The translations under genes and the position numbers were made by a program. Of a stretch of DNA of 64,000 nucleotides, positions 8,076 to 18,345 are shown piece after piece; the stretch's first letter is position 1; every line of letters starts with the position of its first letter. The notes under the pieces were generated by a model. The model did no database searches. It worked only from the letters and a program-made list of their open reading frames with translations, and was not told the origin of the DNA. The DNA lies in NCBI GenBank assembly GCA_016718315.1, contig JADKDV010000004.1, positions 310,001 through 374,000 on the forward strand. The letters are read 5' to 3'. The stretch comes from Candidatus Obscuribacter sp. (GTDB lineage Bacteria; Cyanobacteriota; Vampirovibrionia; Obscuribacterales; Obscuribacteraceae).

Positions 8076-8991
8076 CTACTTGCCAGAGAGTGGGTAGCCC
8101 AATTGTTGGAGAGTGGCGCGTGCCTTTTTGAGGCTCTTGCGGGTGGCTTTGCTGTCCTTGCTCTGGCAGTTGGACAGGATGGCGGTGAAATCGCCCTTGA
8201 GAGTCGTCAGAGCGCTCTCATAGGCGGCCGGGTGACGATGACCGGGTGGTGGGCAGAGTGGCGACGAGACGCTCGGCGTTTTTGATGTAAAACGCCACTT
8301 TGTCCAGGTCCGACAAGCTCTTCAGGACAGAGCCAAAGATCTCGCCGTCGGCGTTGCCGATTGCTGTGTCGATGATGCGGGCCTGTACTGTCGCCGGGCG
8401 ATTGAGAGCGAGCGTGCCATCGGGCAGTTGCAGCTCTTCGAGCAGAGCGAAGCAAGCGACGATGGTGTCCAAAAACTGGACGGCTTCGTTTGCCCGAGTG
8501 GGCTGGAAGGTCCGGTCGCCGAGCAGCTTGTGCTTGAAGGCGACGAAGAGCGATTCGACATGAGCGCGCATGATGTAAGTCATGCGATAGCCCTTGCTGC
8601 TTTCGCCGGCGGTGGGCAGGCGCTGGGTCAGCATGTCGAGGGCTTCGCCAGTGATGTCGAGCAGCTCGCCGTGCTTGTCGAGGATATTGCCGCAGTGCAG
8701 GATGATTTTTTCGCAGCTCATCAGAGAGTCGCCAATCACCTGCAAGAGCGCGATGTTGACCGGAGCGGTCAAAACAACGTGTTCTGCCGGTGTGTCGAGC
8801 AAGGCCGCGGTGCGAAGCCAGACCATGGCTGAGGGCAAGTCTTGCGTCAGACGGAAGAGTTTGAAAGATTCCAGAGCGGAAGCAGCCGAATATTCGACCT
8901 GCTCGCCTGTGGCATTGCCCTGGTCAGCTGAGCCCTGGGGCTGGTTGCTGTCTTGAGGCATGCCAGGCTTTTCTGAGTCATTGTTGCTCAT
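8076..8991 (-). CDS. Unknown helical protein, apparent single frameshift near its 3' end
   Basis: I do not recognise this protein. It begins with a low-complexity Asn/Gln/Ser-rich stretch (MSNNDSEKPG) and continues as a largely helical domain. The first frame stops at 8218, but the adjacent frame carries on with coding-like sequence (AAYESALTTLKGDF ... LQQLGYPLSGK) to a stop at 8076, so the real protein is about 305 residues and one base is probably missing or extra near 8220-8260. The start at 8991 has AAAGGG seven bases upstream; an in-frame ATG at 9054 is possible. It ends 18 bp before the downstream acyltransferase gene, suggesting an operon. Confidence 0.6.
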
Positions 8992-9686
8992 GAGGATACC
9001 CTTTGCATTTGTGCAGTTAGCAGTTGAATGGTCAGCCATCAGTCCCGTTTGCATTTGCAGACAGCGTCAATCTGGGCACCACATCTGGTGCTAGAAAATG
9101 TCGCAATTGGGTGAGGGATTTACTGGCTGGAAGAAACTAATGAGTTGAGAAGAAAAGAGATACGCTCAAGAACCTAGTGCTTTTAAAGAGCCAAAAACAC
9201 CTGGACGTAGGATTTAGTATCTCTAATTATGGTTATATCTGGCTTAGGATCCCGCTCTGGTGGGCTTTTGTTGTCAAGGTGTGCGAGCTGTGAGGGGCTG
9301 TCAGTAATTGCCGTTTTTGCAGTTTGCGCCAGTCGCGCTAAGTTTTTGCGGCATGCATTAGAGACTCTTATTGGTAATAAGCTCATGAGCTGATTAGATG
9401 TTTTCAACAGTTGCCAAGGCTTATGGCTTCTGATCTGGTGTTTCTGTAGGTTCAGGTTATCGTTCTTCTTTCTCCTTCAAAGCTTTCTCTAAATACAAAC
9501 ACAATAACTACCAGACTATTCAGCATATCTTCCGCCCGAGGTGTTCCTCGCGCATGAGACCTGATTGTCCGGTGAGAGAGCCTGGAGTTAGTAAGACGTT
9601 CGCTGGAAGCGGCAAGCACTGGAGGTCTCACACCTATCAGAGCTTGCACCTTCTCTCCTTCTGAAAAGATTTTTTACGGAGAAACC
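8992..9686. other. Intergenic stretch between divergent genes
   Basis: Nearly 700 bases separate the leftward unknown gene from the rightward MscS-like gene. The frames present are short and lack recognisable content. It presumably contains two divergent promoters. I see no strong hairpin or RNA signature. Confidence 0.45.
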
Positions 9687-10366
9687 ATGTTAAAGAGACT
9701 CTACTCCAGTCTCAAGGCGGTAGCATTGCTCGTCGCTCTTCTCTGCCTCGGTTTGATGGCACAGGGTGGCGTCTTTGCACGCGAACTCTTGAGCAAACTC
9801 CAGGGTCAAGACCTTGGTGGACTGTCCGAAAAACTCGTGCCGCTGGGCATCAACGCTGCAGTGGCTGTGGTTTTTCTCGGTATCTCGTATCTCTTCTACA
9901 AGCCGGCGCACACTGCTGTGCAGAAGACTCTGGACGCCACACCGGCAACACAACGAGGCAAGACTCTGCTTTTGCGCTCGATGCAAGCTGGTTACTGGGT
10001 GTTCACTATCTTTGTCGTCGCCAGTGGTGGCACCGGAAGTGCTCTGCCTTCCTCGGTGTCTCCATCCTCAGTGCGGCACTGGCGCTTTCTTTGCAGGGTG
10101 TTGCAAGCGACCTCGTCTGCGGGGTTTTTCTGCAGATGACCCGGCGCTTCAACGTAGGCGATAACATCGCCATCATCGGTATGGACGTCAAAGGCAAAAT
10201 CGTCGATGTCCACTACCTGTCGACTTTGATCAAGGTCGAGGGCGGCATGATTAGCATCCCTAACCGCGATATGTGGTCCAAACCTACCAAGGTAAACGAC
10301 CCGCCCAAGTCGACAATCATCATGCCGGATGGCCACCGCCCTGACAAGTCGTCGGAGCGGCGTTAA
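9687..10366 (+). CDS. MscS-type mechanosensitive channel, one internal frameshift
   Basis: The protein has an N-terminal signal-like helix, a second membrane helix and the diagnostic pore-lining segment and beta domain of small-conductance mechanosensitive channels. The pore helix reads AFLGVSILSAALALSLQG, followed by a GVFLQMTRRF...GDNIAI beta domain and the ISIPNRDMWSKP motif (equivalent to the family's IPN). Residues 1 to about 117 are in one frame and the pore plus beta domain are in another, with the break near 10040-10050, so one base was lost or gained. At about 225 residues the joined product is short for MscS and lacks the usual long C-terminal cage. It would release solutes on hypo-osmotic shock. 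Confidence 0.72.
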
Positions 10367-10483
10367 CTGTCGCGGTGCTGATTCGGTGGTCAACCGACAC
10401 TGATTCAGCTTCGCATCAACATCTTCATTAACCAAAACCAGTCCTGTGCACCACCAGTGGTGCAGACTGGCAGGAGAAAACAC

Positions 10484-12079
10484 ATGAAAATCAAGACTCT
10501 CTCTTCGCTGTCTCTGGCAGCGGTGGCTTGCGATGTTCTTCTGGTCGGCGCCTTCGAAGGCGAAGTGACCGTCGATACCGCCGTCGCCAATTCCGGCAAT
10601 GGCAGCCACGCTACCGCCGTCAACCTGCTGTCGGGCAATGCCCTGGCGCGTCAGGCTTCGGTGGAGGGCTTCAAGGGTGCCATCGGCGAGACGCTGGTGC
10701 ACTTCTCGGATGGCCGCACGGCTGCTCCGCGTGTCGTGCTCTTCGGCATGGGCCCGCGCGGCAAGACCGACCTGGCCACTTTCCGCCGTGCCATCACCGC
10801 GGCGTTCCGCAAGGCCAAGGCTCTGGGCGCGGCTCACATCGCCATTGCTGCCATCGACCCGCAGTCGGTCAGTGGCGCTGATGCCCGCAGTATCGGCGAA
10901 GCCATTGCCAGCTATGCCGGCATGGTCGACTACGAGATGAACCACCAGAAGACCGAGAAGGGCGGCTACAAAGCAGAGTGCACTTCACGGCTGCATCTGG
11001 TCGGGACGGGTTCGAGCGCGTCGACATGGGCCGGGGTCTCAAGGGCGGCTTCAACATCGCTCAGGTCGTCAACCTCGCCCGCGACTCTCCAACGAACCGG
11101 CTGGCACCTGCACCCCGCGGCGCCGGCTGACCTCGGCAAGAAGATCGCCAGCGAAAGCGGGTGACACCATCGTCACCAAGGTGCTCGACCAGAAGCAGCC
11201 GCAGAGCTCGGCGCCGGTGCCTTCCTGGCCGTGTCCCTTGGCTCCGACGAGCCGCCCTGCCTGATCGACATGCTCTACACGCCCAAGGGCGGCAGCAACG
11301 ACAGCGAGCCTGCCTCATCGTCGGCAAGTCGGTGACGTTCGACCCGGCGGCTCGATATCAAGGCCGCCGACGGCATGCGCACATGAAGCGCGACATGCCG
11401 GCGGCGCTGTCACCATGGCTGCCATCCGGGCGATCGCCGCGCTCGGTCTCAACATCCAGGTGCGTGCTGTCATGGCTGCCACCGAGAACATGACCGGCGG
11501 TCGGCTTCAAGCCCGGTGACGTGCTTAACACCATCAACGGTCTCACTGTTGAAGTCGACAACACCGATGCCGAAGGCCGCCTCACCTTGGCCGACGCCAT
11601 CGAATACGCCAAGCGTCAGGGCGATACCACCATCGTCGATCTCGCCACCCTCACCGGTGCCGTGCGCATGATGGTCGGCGACGTCGCCAGCTTGCCCTTC
11701 GGCAACAACGATGAGTTCACCAAGCTCGTCGTCGGCGGTGACGGCGCAGACGAGCGCATGCTGACCGTGCCGATGTGGAAGAGTTCATGACGCTTCCAAC
11801 AACACCGACATGGCCGACCTGAAGAACTCGGGCGGCGCGCCGGGCTCCACCACGGCTGCCTGGTTCATCCGTCGCTTCGCCGGCGAGGACATCCCGTGGG
11901 TCCATCTGGACATCGCTTCGGTCGCGTTCCGTGACCGCGAGCTGGGCCCTGACCCCAGGGTGCCACGGGATACGGTGTGCGTGCCTGGTCGCGCTTGCTC
12001 GCCGCCTGGCGAGAAAGCGGGACGATCGACTGTCGGCTGGCAAAGACAGCTCGGTCGACCGTTAGCTCGGAGCGATTAG
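10484..12079 (+). pseudogene. Leucyl aminopeptidase (M17, PepA-type), many frameshifts
   Basis: Most of an M17 aminopeptidase can be read if the frame is changed seven or more times. In order: the PepA N-terminal domain from the ATG at 10484 (AGGAG ribosome site), the ARDSPTNRLAP linker near 11080, a LGSDEPP segment near 11240, the metal-binding LIVGKSVTFD near 11320, MAATENM near 11480, the metal/catalytic NTDAEGRLTLADA near 11570, the NSGGAPGSTTAA strand near 11830 and the HLDIASVAFRDRELGP end near 11930. Each piece keeps strong G/C-ending codon bias and conserved motifs, so the breaks look like indel errors rather than old decay. An intact gene would encode a cytosolic hexameric zinc/manganese exopeptidase. 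Confidence 0.7.
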
Positions 12080-13128
12080 CTGAGGTGATGAAGGCGCCCT
12101 TTGAGATCGGTTATGAGGCTCTCCATGAGCTGATTGACCGGTCCCACTGTGGTGCCTTCTATCCCTCTGGATTTGCGCTCGACCAACCAGTCGAGGAAAA
12201 GCAGACGGCTGAGAGCATGGGCATGGGGCAGGGCGGCGAGTACGTCCTTTCCTGTCTGCCTGACTCAAAGCAGTAGGCTTCAAGCAAGTCCTGGCGATAG
12301 TCGTAAAGACGCCATTTTTGTGGTGCTGCATCGTTATGGTGGCAATGTCCACCAGCGGCACCGAGAACGGCAAACCAGGACCAGTCGATGATAAAAGAGC
12401 TTGTCTCGCGCAAGATGATGTTTTCGGCATAAAGATCACCGTGTGTCAGGAGATACTCTCCCCAGCCAGTGGTCCGGCAATGACGTCGGCTAGCTGTACC
12501 AAAGCAGCTTTGTCGTCGTCGTCTCCGATGTGCCAGGCACTCAGTTTATTGCACGATGTCAGAGGCTAAGGTTGCCGTAATCAATCGGTGATAAAGAACG
12601 CAAATGCCCAGGAGGCACTAGCTCATCAGTGCGGTAAGAATAGGACCGGTGCATCTTCGCCAGTTCTTCACCAAGCTTGTGGGCAATTTTGCTTGAGGTC
12701 GTTTTGACTGAGGCTCTCGCAGCAGCTAAGCAAATTATCCTTGACCCAGGTCTTCCATAAACATGGCAGTGGTCTGACCAAGATGGGCTGACATGTAGAG
12801 CTGGGGCGAGTTTGAAATGGAAGGAATCAAAATCCTTTCATTGCAAATCCTGCTCCACATCCCAGGGCGGCAATACTTGCTTGTAGATCAGTGATTGTGG
12901 CAGTGCGTCTTTGAACTGCAATCTTTCCACCATGGAGAGGTCGCGGTGTCTGAGCAAAGTGCGGTGGCTAATCTCCACTGGCTTGCCATAAAACTCGTCA
13001 AGCCAGGACTGTAGCTTGTCTTGGGGCACCGGCGTAATCAAGTCGAGCGACGGATCCTCGCCACGATGGGGCTTATGTCCCTGATTGCGAGCTGATTGGT
13101 CTTGCTTGTCCTGTTTGCCGAATTGCAT
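12076..13128 (-). pseudogene. APH/choline-kinase-fold phosphotransferase, several frameshifts
   Basis: Reading leftward, three or more frames join into one kinase-like protein. The N-terminal part ends QVLPPWDVEQDL; a middle piece gives QTTAMFMEDLG; the catalytic loop HGDLYAENII with the following FIIDWSW (metal-binding DXD-type element) lies near 12380-12450; the C-terminal piece (ALSRLLFLDWLVERK) ends at 12076. HGDxxxxNxx plus IDW is the signature of the aminoglycoside phosphotransferase/choline kinase superfamily. The substrate cannot be inferred. It converges on the aminopeptidase gene with stops overlapping by a few bases. Conserved motifs on both sides of each break suggest assembly indels. 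Confidence 0.62.
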
Positions 13129-13248
13129 GTTTAACCTGGGTACTGGTCTTGTCGGATCAGAAATCCAACAGATGGGAAGTTATTCCCATTTTACTCCCGT
13201 GACAAGCCAATGTTGCGGGAAACCAACTTTTCTTACCTGTCGCTTGAG

Positions 13249-13270
13249 ACCCGCCATCGGTGGGTTTTTA
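13249..13270 (+). terminator. Short hairpin with T run ahead of the His-rich gene
   Basis: ACCCGCC/GGTGGGT (one G-T pair) with a 3-base loop is followed by TTTTT, 31 bp before the ATG at 13301. With no rightward gene just upstream, it could be an attenuator-like leader element rather than a terminator of a preceding gene. Confidence 0.35.
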
Positions 13271-13300
13271 GCGCCATCAACCTAGATAGGAGATACAAAT

Positions 13301-15375
13301 ATGGACGGTCGATGCTGGGGCGTCAGCGGCCACGGAGGCATGTCTGGCGCACACGACGGTTTTGGAGTAAGTGACCTCGATATCGGTCACGGTCATGGTC
13401 ACGGCCATGGCGGTCACGGTGCAGGTCATAACGGCGGCGGTGGTCATCATCACGGAGGTCACGTCACCTCCGAAGCCATGATGGTGGCGCATTCACACTG
13501 CGATCATCAGGGCTGGGCTGGCTCTTTTAACCACCTGGAAATCGACGTCAATGGTGGTTTTGGCCACGACGGCTCTCCGGATGCTGTCTATGGCGGAGCC
13601 AAAAGCCCCGAGGCTGAAGCGCTCTTTCGCGAGAATGTGCGCAAGGCTCTCAAAGACCCGCAGCGCCGCTTCTACGGTGCTCACGTTGTCGGACACGGCG
13701 ATCTCGACGTACCGGCAGCCTTCATTACGATTGCCAAAGAGCTGTTCATGACCCGTGTTTGCACGGTTGTCGGCAGCTTCGTACCAATCGATGAGATCAA
13801 GCGTCAGCTCACCGACTGGAACGGCGCCATCCCGCTTGTGCCAATCGATGCTGAAATGATGACGCCTCGGGACATCGAGCGTCGTCTGGGCTGTCGCGTA
13901 CCGGCTGGTTACTATGATGGAGCCACCGGCTTCACCTCGTACCTGGCGGCAGTACTGGCAGGTCGGTGCGTCTCGAGGGTTTCTGGCCTTTCGTGCGCCG
14001 CGCGGTGTTCGATCGCGGTCGAAGACCTATGTCGAGGTCAAAGCGATTACCTGGTTTTTTGCCGAGGCCGGTGACTACGAGACGCGCTTTGAAATGCGCA
14101 TCATCTCGTTGCCGGTCTGGAGATTTGACCGTGCTGTCAAGGACGCTGGTCGCTGGTATCACCGTGGCAAGCCCTGGCATAGTCATCAAAAGACTTGCGA
14201 TGAGATTCTGGCAAAGCTCTTCAACGTGCTCAAGCACCACGGTCCCTCCGACCTGATCAAGCGTCGGCGGGCCGAAATCGAAGCACGGCGTAAGCCTCCG
14301 ACTCGTCCGGTGCCGGCTCCTGCTCCGGTACCGACGCCCAGTCCCAATCCGGTGCCGGCTCCTGCTCCGGTACCGACGCCCAGTCCCAATCCGGTACCGG
14401 CTCCTGCGCCTGTGCCCGATCCGACCTCCGGGCACAAGCCTCTGCCCAACGGTCCCGGAGACCTGGAGCGTCGCGGCGATGCCGAGACACTGCCTCCGGT
14501 GCCGACTGGTGAAGTAGGCGGTGCTGACCCGGCTGCCGACCCCAGGCCGCCCAAGTACGACCCGCCGGTCTCGCCAACCCCTCAGGATTGTGGACCGCGA
14601 GCCTGCTTCCGCTGCTGCGGATTGCGACCCGGCTGCCACTGGGCATTCGGGCGCGGATCTGGACAATGCCTTTTACAGCTACGCGGACTTTACCCATGAG
14701 ACTGCCCCTGCTGCTCCGGCCAATGCGCCTGTGTCAGCAGATCAGGGTAGTGCTCCTGCCGCCGCGCCAGTTGAGGCAACAAGTGGTGCTGCTGTGACCG
14801 CAGATGCCGATAAGTCTGGCGTCAAGCCGGACGCTGCGGCTGCGGTCCTGCCTGTGCCGGGAGCTGTGGCTACCGCTGCTGCTCCAGTCCAGTCGATGCG
14901 GTGGCGGTATCTGCTTGTGGCGACAACGACCCTGCCGCGCGAGTGGTGGTGGAAGTACATCTGCTCTCCGCAGATGGCTGCAAGGCCAAATAATGGCTAT
15001 CAGAGTCACTCCTGGTAGAGGACGATGTCTTCCTCGGGGAGCTAATCTCCAGAAGCACTCGTGCGGCAGTCTCTGGAAGTGACCTGGTTTTGTCCGTGCC
15101 CGCAAGGACACGGACGACTCGGCTTATCTTTATGGACGTCGACGGGCGTGAGCGCAAGCTTGAAGCCTACGACTTTGACAGTGCCCTTGTGGACTATCGT
15201 CTCAAGTGTAGTGTCCTCACTGGTCCGAAGTAGTGCAGGGCTATCGGCGGTGTCTACATCATCGCTGCCAGCGGTGATGCAAGCAAACAAGCAGCTGCAA
15301 GCCTGTGGCGCGACGTTGTTATCGAGAAGCACGATCTGTTGCTCAGCACGACGAGAGACCCTCATCGTCTAAAGG
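13301..15375 (+). pseudogene. Large His-rich, Pro-rich protein of unknown function, frameshifted
   Basis: I do not recognise this gene. It starts at an ATG with a good AGGAG site and encodes an N-terminal tail packed with His and Gly (residues about 29-55, GHGHGHGHGGHG and GGGGHHHGGH) that could bind metal. A conserved-looking domain of about 250 residues follows (RRFYGAHVVGHGDLDVPAAF, VCTVVGSFVPIDEIK, LPVWRFDRAVKDAGRWYHRG), then a Pro-rich linker with 14-residue repeats, an Ala/Pro-rich acidic region and a C-terminal domain (RLIFMDVDGRERKLEAYDF). The frame changes near 13970, 14020, 14590, 14900-15100 and 15235. G/C-ending codon bias continues throughout. The end is uncertain; coding-like sequence runs nearly into the RimI gene. 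Confidence 0.5.
14307..14420 (+). repeat. 42-bp tandem repeat encoding a Pro-rich linker
   Basis: Two identical 42-bp units (14307-14348 and 14349-14390) and a degenerate third encode PVPAPAPVPTPSPN repeats. They sit between the folded middle part and the acidic tail of the His-rich protein and probably form an extended, wall-spanning type of spacer. Confidence 0.9.
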
Positions 15376-15447
15376 AGCCTGCTCGTGCGGACATAACTAC
15401 TTGGGGGGGGAAGCAATTCCTCCCTCTCCCAATTTCAAAATCCGCAC

Positions 15448-15960
15448 ATGGATACAAACGCATTAGCACTACCGTTTAATTTGCGACCCATGGTCCTCAA
15501 TGACGCTCCAGCCGTCGCGCAAATCGAAGCCGAAAGCTACGATGATGCCTGGCCTCTGGAAGAATTTGTGGGCTGGTTTGACTACCCGAAAGGTCTCGCC
15601 GCAGTTTGCGTGGACGATACCGCTGGTGGTACTGTCGCTGGCTTTGTCCTATACGAGCGTCATTTTAAGCGCTTGCATGTGGCAAATGTGGCAGTGGCAA
15701 AGCTCTATCGCCGTCGCGGCATCGCTCAAGCCCTGTTGCGGCACGTCGCAAATGACGCCCTTAGCCGCCTGTGCACTCGCGTCACCCTCGAGGTGCGCAA
15801 GAGCAATGCCTCAGCGATTGCTTGCTACGAGCAACTGGGCTACGTACACAAGAAAGTCATCCCCAATTATTACGAGGATGGTGAAGACGCAATCTTTATG
15901 CAACTCCGGCTCAAAAAGCCATCAACAGGAGGTCGACCTGTCCAACGCAAATCGGAATAA
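15448..15960 (+). CDS. RimI-like GNAT N-acetyltransferase
   Basis: A 170-residue GNAT protein. It contains the acetyl-CoA-binding motif A (VAVAKLYRRRGIAQALL, with the R/QxxGxG/A loop RRRGIA) and the RimI-type C-terminal block VTLEVRKSNASAIACYEQLGY followed by IPNYYEDGEDAIFM. RimI acetylates the N-terminal alanine of ribosomal protein S18 in Escherichia coli, and relatives acetylate other N-termini. The C-terminus is extended by about 15 basic residues. It begins about 70 bp after the frameshifted His-rich gene and ends in a strong terminator. The family is secure; the substrate is inferred. Confidence 0.85.
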   Translation: MDTNALALPFNLRPMVLNDAPAVAQIEAESYDDAWPLEEFVGWFDYPKGLAAVCVDDTAGGTVAGFVLYERHFKRLHVANVAVAKLYRRRGIAQALLRHVANDALSRLCTRVTLEVRKSNASAIACYEQLGYVHKKVIPNYYEDGEDAIFMQLRLKKPSTGGRPVQRKSE

Positions 15961-16030
15961 GCCCGACGATTGGCGTTGGAACAGGAACCATTTTTGAAGT
16001 TTCAAACCTTAGTTTGAAGGCACAATAACA

Positions 16031-16071
16031 AAGGCTGGGACCAAGGTCCCAGCTGCCTTCGCTTTTTTTTT
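16031..16071 (+). terminator. Rho-independent terminator of the RimI-like gene
   Basis: AAGGCTGGGACC pairs with GGTCCCAGC...GCCTT (small bulge) and is followed by nine T residues, about 70 bp after the stop codon. Confidence 0.9.
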
Positions 16072-16276
16072 GAATTTTGTAGCTGAGCTTTTACTGCTCT
16101 TGTTCTAACTAACAAAATTTTTCTCCGTATATACTACGCATTACAGTAGAAATGATTTTTTAAAATAGGCTTTGGGTTAGAAGTAGCTACTGCACTGCCT
16201 TCGGGGCCAAATGGTCCCGAGGCAATGAGCAGTTAATTCTTACGCTGCGCAGCTACATGCTTTACTGAGCAGTTTT
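16072..16276. other. Intergenic DNA with a second hairpin
   Basis: Between convergent genes lies an AT-rich stretch and then a hairpin at 16190-16233 (CTGC...TGCCTTCGGGG / CCCGAGGCA...GCAG). It may help end the leftward transcript or the rightward one. Nothing else is visible. Confidence 0.4.
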
Positions 16277-16528
16277 TTAGTGCCTGGTAGGGTCTGTAGC
16301 AATTTCAAACTGGTCCAGCTGCTTGCGTATTTTAGCAATGTGTTCATTGATGTCCCGCAGCTCCAAATCCATCTGCCTGAGTTCACTTTCGTGCCGGAGC
16401 ACAAGCGCATGCCGACGGACAGCTAGTTCTTCTTTTAGCCTGGCATCGCGGTGCTCTATCTCAAGGCGTTCAATGGACACGGAGCAAGGGCTAAACTGCA
16501 TGGATGACATTGCATGAATCTTGATCAC
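16277..16528 (-). CDS. Small coiled-coil protein
   Basis: This 83-residue protein is not recognised. From about residue 18 onward it is a single highly charged helix with heptad-like spacing (RLEIEHRDARLKEELAV ... MDLELRDINEHIAKIRKQL), typical of a coiled coil. It starts at GTG or at the nearby ATG codons, with no strong ribosome site. It follows a small membrane protein gene by about 60 bp on the same strand; the two could form a membrane-linked pair, but this is only suggested by position. Confidence 0.5.
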   Translation of the reverse strand: MIKIHAMSSMQFSPCSVSIERLEIEHRDARLKEELAVRRHALVLRHESELRQMDLELRDINEHIAKIRKQLDQFEIATDPTRH

Positions 16529-16585
16529 TTCTTTTGTTGGCGATCAACTGGATCTCTGCCAACTGTCTGGCCGAGGTAATTTGCT

Positions 16586-16855
16586 TCAGCCTCTTCTCTT
16601 AGCTTTGCCAAATTCTTTGCCAGCGCGTTCGAGCATCAACCGCACATCGCAGGTGGTGTATCTGGTGTCGGCCCTGGCGTAGATATCTCTTATGCATTGG
16701 TGTATCTCAAACGCTGCCGCAATCGCTTTTTGCCGTCTTACTTTGACACGGTAGCGACGGAGCAGGATGCTGCAAAAGACAATCAGAAAGAAAAGAGTTG
16801 GTAAGCTTACACCCAGGAAAAAGCTGGTGAAAGTGTCTATTGGTGCGTGTTGCAT
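16586..16855 (-). CDS. Small single-pass membrane protein
   Basis: An 89-residue protein with one hydrophobic helix (about residues 10-32, FFLGVSLPTLFFLIVFCSIL) followed by a strongly basic cytoplasmic segment (RRYRVKVRRQK) and a helical domain. The start at 16855 is chosen because AAAGGGAA lies just upstream, and a longer reading would put an unlikely 70 residues before the membrane helix. The function is unknown. The gene is followed by the coiled-coil gene on the same strand. Confidence 0.55.
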   Translation of the reverse strand: MQHAPIDTFTSFFLGVSLPTLFFLIVFCSILLRRYRVKVRRQKAIAAAFEIHQCIRDIYARADTRYTTCDVRLMLERAGKEFGKAKRRG

Positions 16856-17247
16856 GATGTTCCCTTTTTTTGAAAGAACTGCATTAAACACGTGCGTTTT
16901 TTTGTTAAGGACCGGGCGGTTGCCGTAAGAGAGAGTGCTTGAGTAAAGCTGAGATTCGACCTGGCACCTTTCTGTGCCTGCAATTTTATTGTAATAGTGA
17001 CTGGGGGATGGGAGAGGTGGTTTTAGTGCAAATGATAGTGCATGGGAGAAGACCCTCATGATTGGCACTTTAAAGTCTTAAAGGCAATTGAGATGAGCCT
17101 GCGGATGGGGTTTTGGCTCGAAGCAAGTGGGGCATCCACGCAAGAGAAAAATACTTGCAGTTAGCAGAGCTTTCGATATCAAAAATGTCACAACGCTGCC
17201 CCAACAAGTATTTATTGTGTGCCCCGAAAGGTTGTGTTTTTACTCAG
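16856..17247. other. Intergenic stretch, nothing recognised
   Basis: About 390 bases between leftward genes contain the probable promoter of the small membrane protein and the 3' region of a TPR gene. No plausible protein, RNA or strong hairpin was seen. Confidence 0.4.
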
Positions 17248-18255
17248 TTAAAAGGGGCTGGATTCAATCTTTGCTGCTTCCGCCAGGTCACGGTTGGACA
17301 AGTCCTTATGTCCCATCTGGAGATGTAGTTTTGCTCTGTCTCGATAAGTTTTGGCAGTTGGTTCTAAGGCGATGCAGGTATCATAATCTTTGATTGCACC
17401 AGGCAGGTCTTTTGCTTTGATCTTGAGCAGCGCGCGCTCTCTAAAAGCCTCGCCGTCTTTTGGATTGCGTTTGATCTGCTGACTCAGCTCTTCGATTGCT
17501 TCTGCAAATTTATTTTGCATATCTAGGCAGTGCGCTATGCGAAAGACATTCCAGTCGGTGTGTTTGATTTGCCAGGCTTTACGGTAGGCATCCACAGCCG
17601 GACCATAACGGCGCATGTTTTCGAGTATGCTGCCCTTAATGCGATAGGATTCTGCAGAGTCCGGTGCACTCTTGATGCTCAGATCAATCGCTTGCAGTGC
17701 TTCTGGATGTCTGTTTAAGTTAGCCAGAGCTGTCGCTTTTGTATCGTAGGCGCCGTAATCTGGGGACCTGCAACTTACGGCTTTGTTGGCCATTTCCAGA
17801 GCTTCTTTGTAGCGACCATCTTCGTTGTCCATTTTGCCCAGTAGGGCGTATGTTTCACCAAATTCAGGATCCATTTGCATTGCTTTCTTTAGGCACTGAA
17901 TTACTGGTTTAGACTTTTCGTCATCATCCAAGAAGCTCTTGTAAGTGCGTGCCAGTTCGACATAGTCAGTTGCCTGTGCAAATTTTGATTGGGCTAGCAT
18001 TTGACAGATGGCGCGGCACTCGTAGATAAAGTCATCGTAGTGCAGGTCTTGCGCGATATCTCTTAGTTTATTGGCTTGCTCTGCCGTTAGATGTTTACAG
18101 GCTAAGCGCGCTTTGATTACTTCGTTGGATGCTGTTTGAGCTGTGTAGGTCTTAGCTAAACTGGCTCCTGGTAAGCCGCAGGTGGATACTACTGCGCATA
18201 GTGAGATGGCGCATTTAAAAAAAATTGCAGTGGTTTTGTTGCTGCTCTTAGTCAA
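17248..18255 (-). CDS. Secreted TPR-repeat protein (paralog 1 of 3)
   Basis: About 335 residues with an N-terminal signal peptide (IFFKCAISLCAVVSTCGL...SLA) and about five TPR motifs. Clear copies include YALLGKMDNEDGRYKEALEM, AYDTKATALANLNRHPEAL and KGSILENMRRYGPAVDAYRKAW. The TTG start at 18255 aligns with the start of the paralog at 18346-19356 (LTKSSNK against MTISRKN). TPR domains mediate protein contacts; here the domain would act outside the cytoplasm. It shares with its two paralogs the YTAQTASNEV block, the DWNVFRIAHCL segment and the C-terminal SPF. The partner is unknown. Confidence 0.75.
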   Translation of the reverse strand: MTKSSNKTTAIFFKCAISLCAVVSTCGLPGASLAKTYTAQTASNEVIKARLACKHLTAEQANKLRDIAQDLHYDDFIYECRAICQMLAQSKFAQATDYVELARTYKSFLDDDEKSKPVIQCLKKAMQMDPEFGETYALLGKMDNEDGRYKEALEMANKAVSCRSPDYGAYDTKATALANLNRHPEALQAIDLSIKSAPDSAESYRIKGSILENMRRYGPAVDAYRKAWQIKHTDWNVFRIAHCLDMQNKFAEAIEELSQQIKRNPKDGEAFRERALLKIKAKDLPGAIKDYDTCIALEPTAKTYRDRAKLHLQMGHKDLSNRDLAEAAKIESSPF

Positions 18256-18345
18256 TTTTACCGGTCTCACTCGATAGCCATCAGTGTAGCAATATTTAGC
18301 TGGCAATATGCCCAGAGTGCAGGTTAAAGTCTCGGATTGGGCTTG

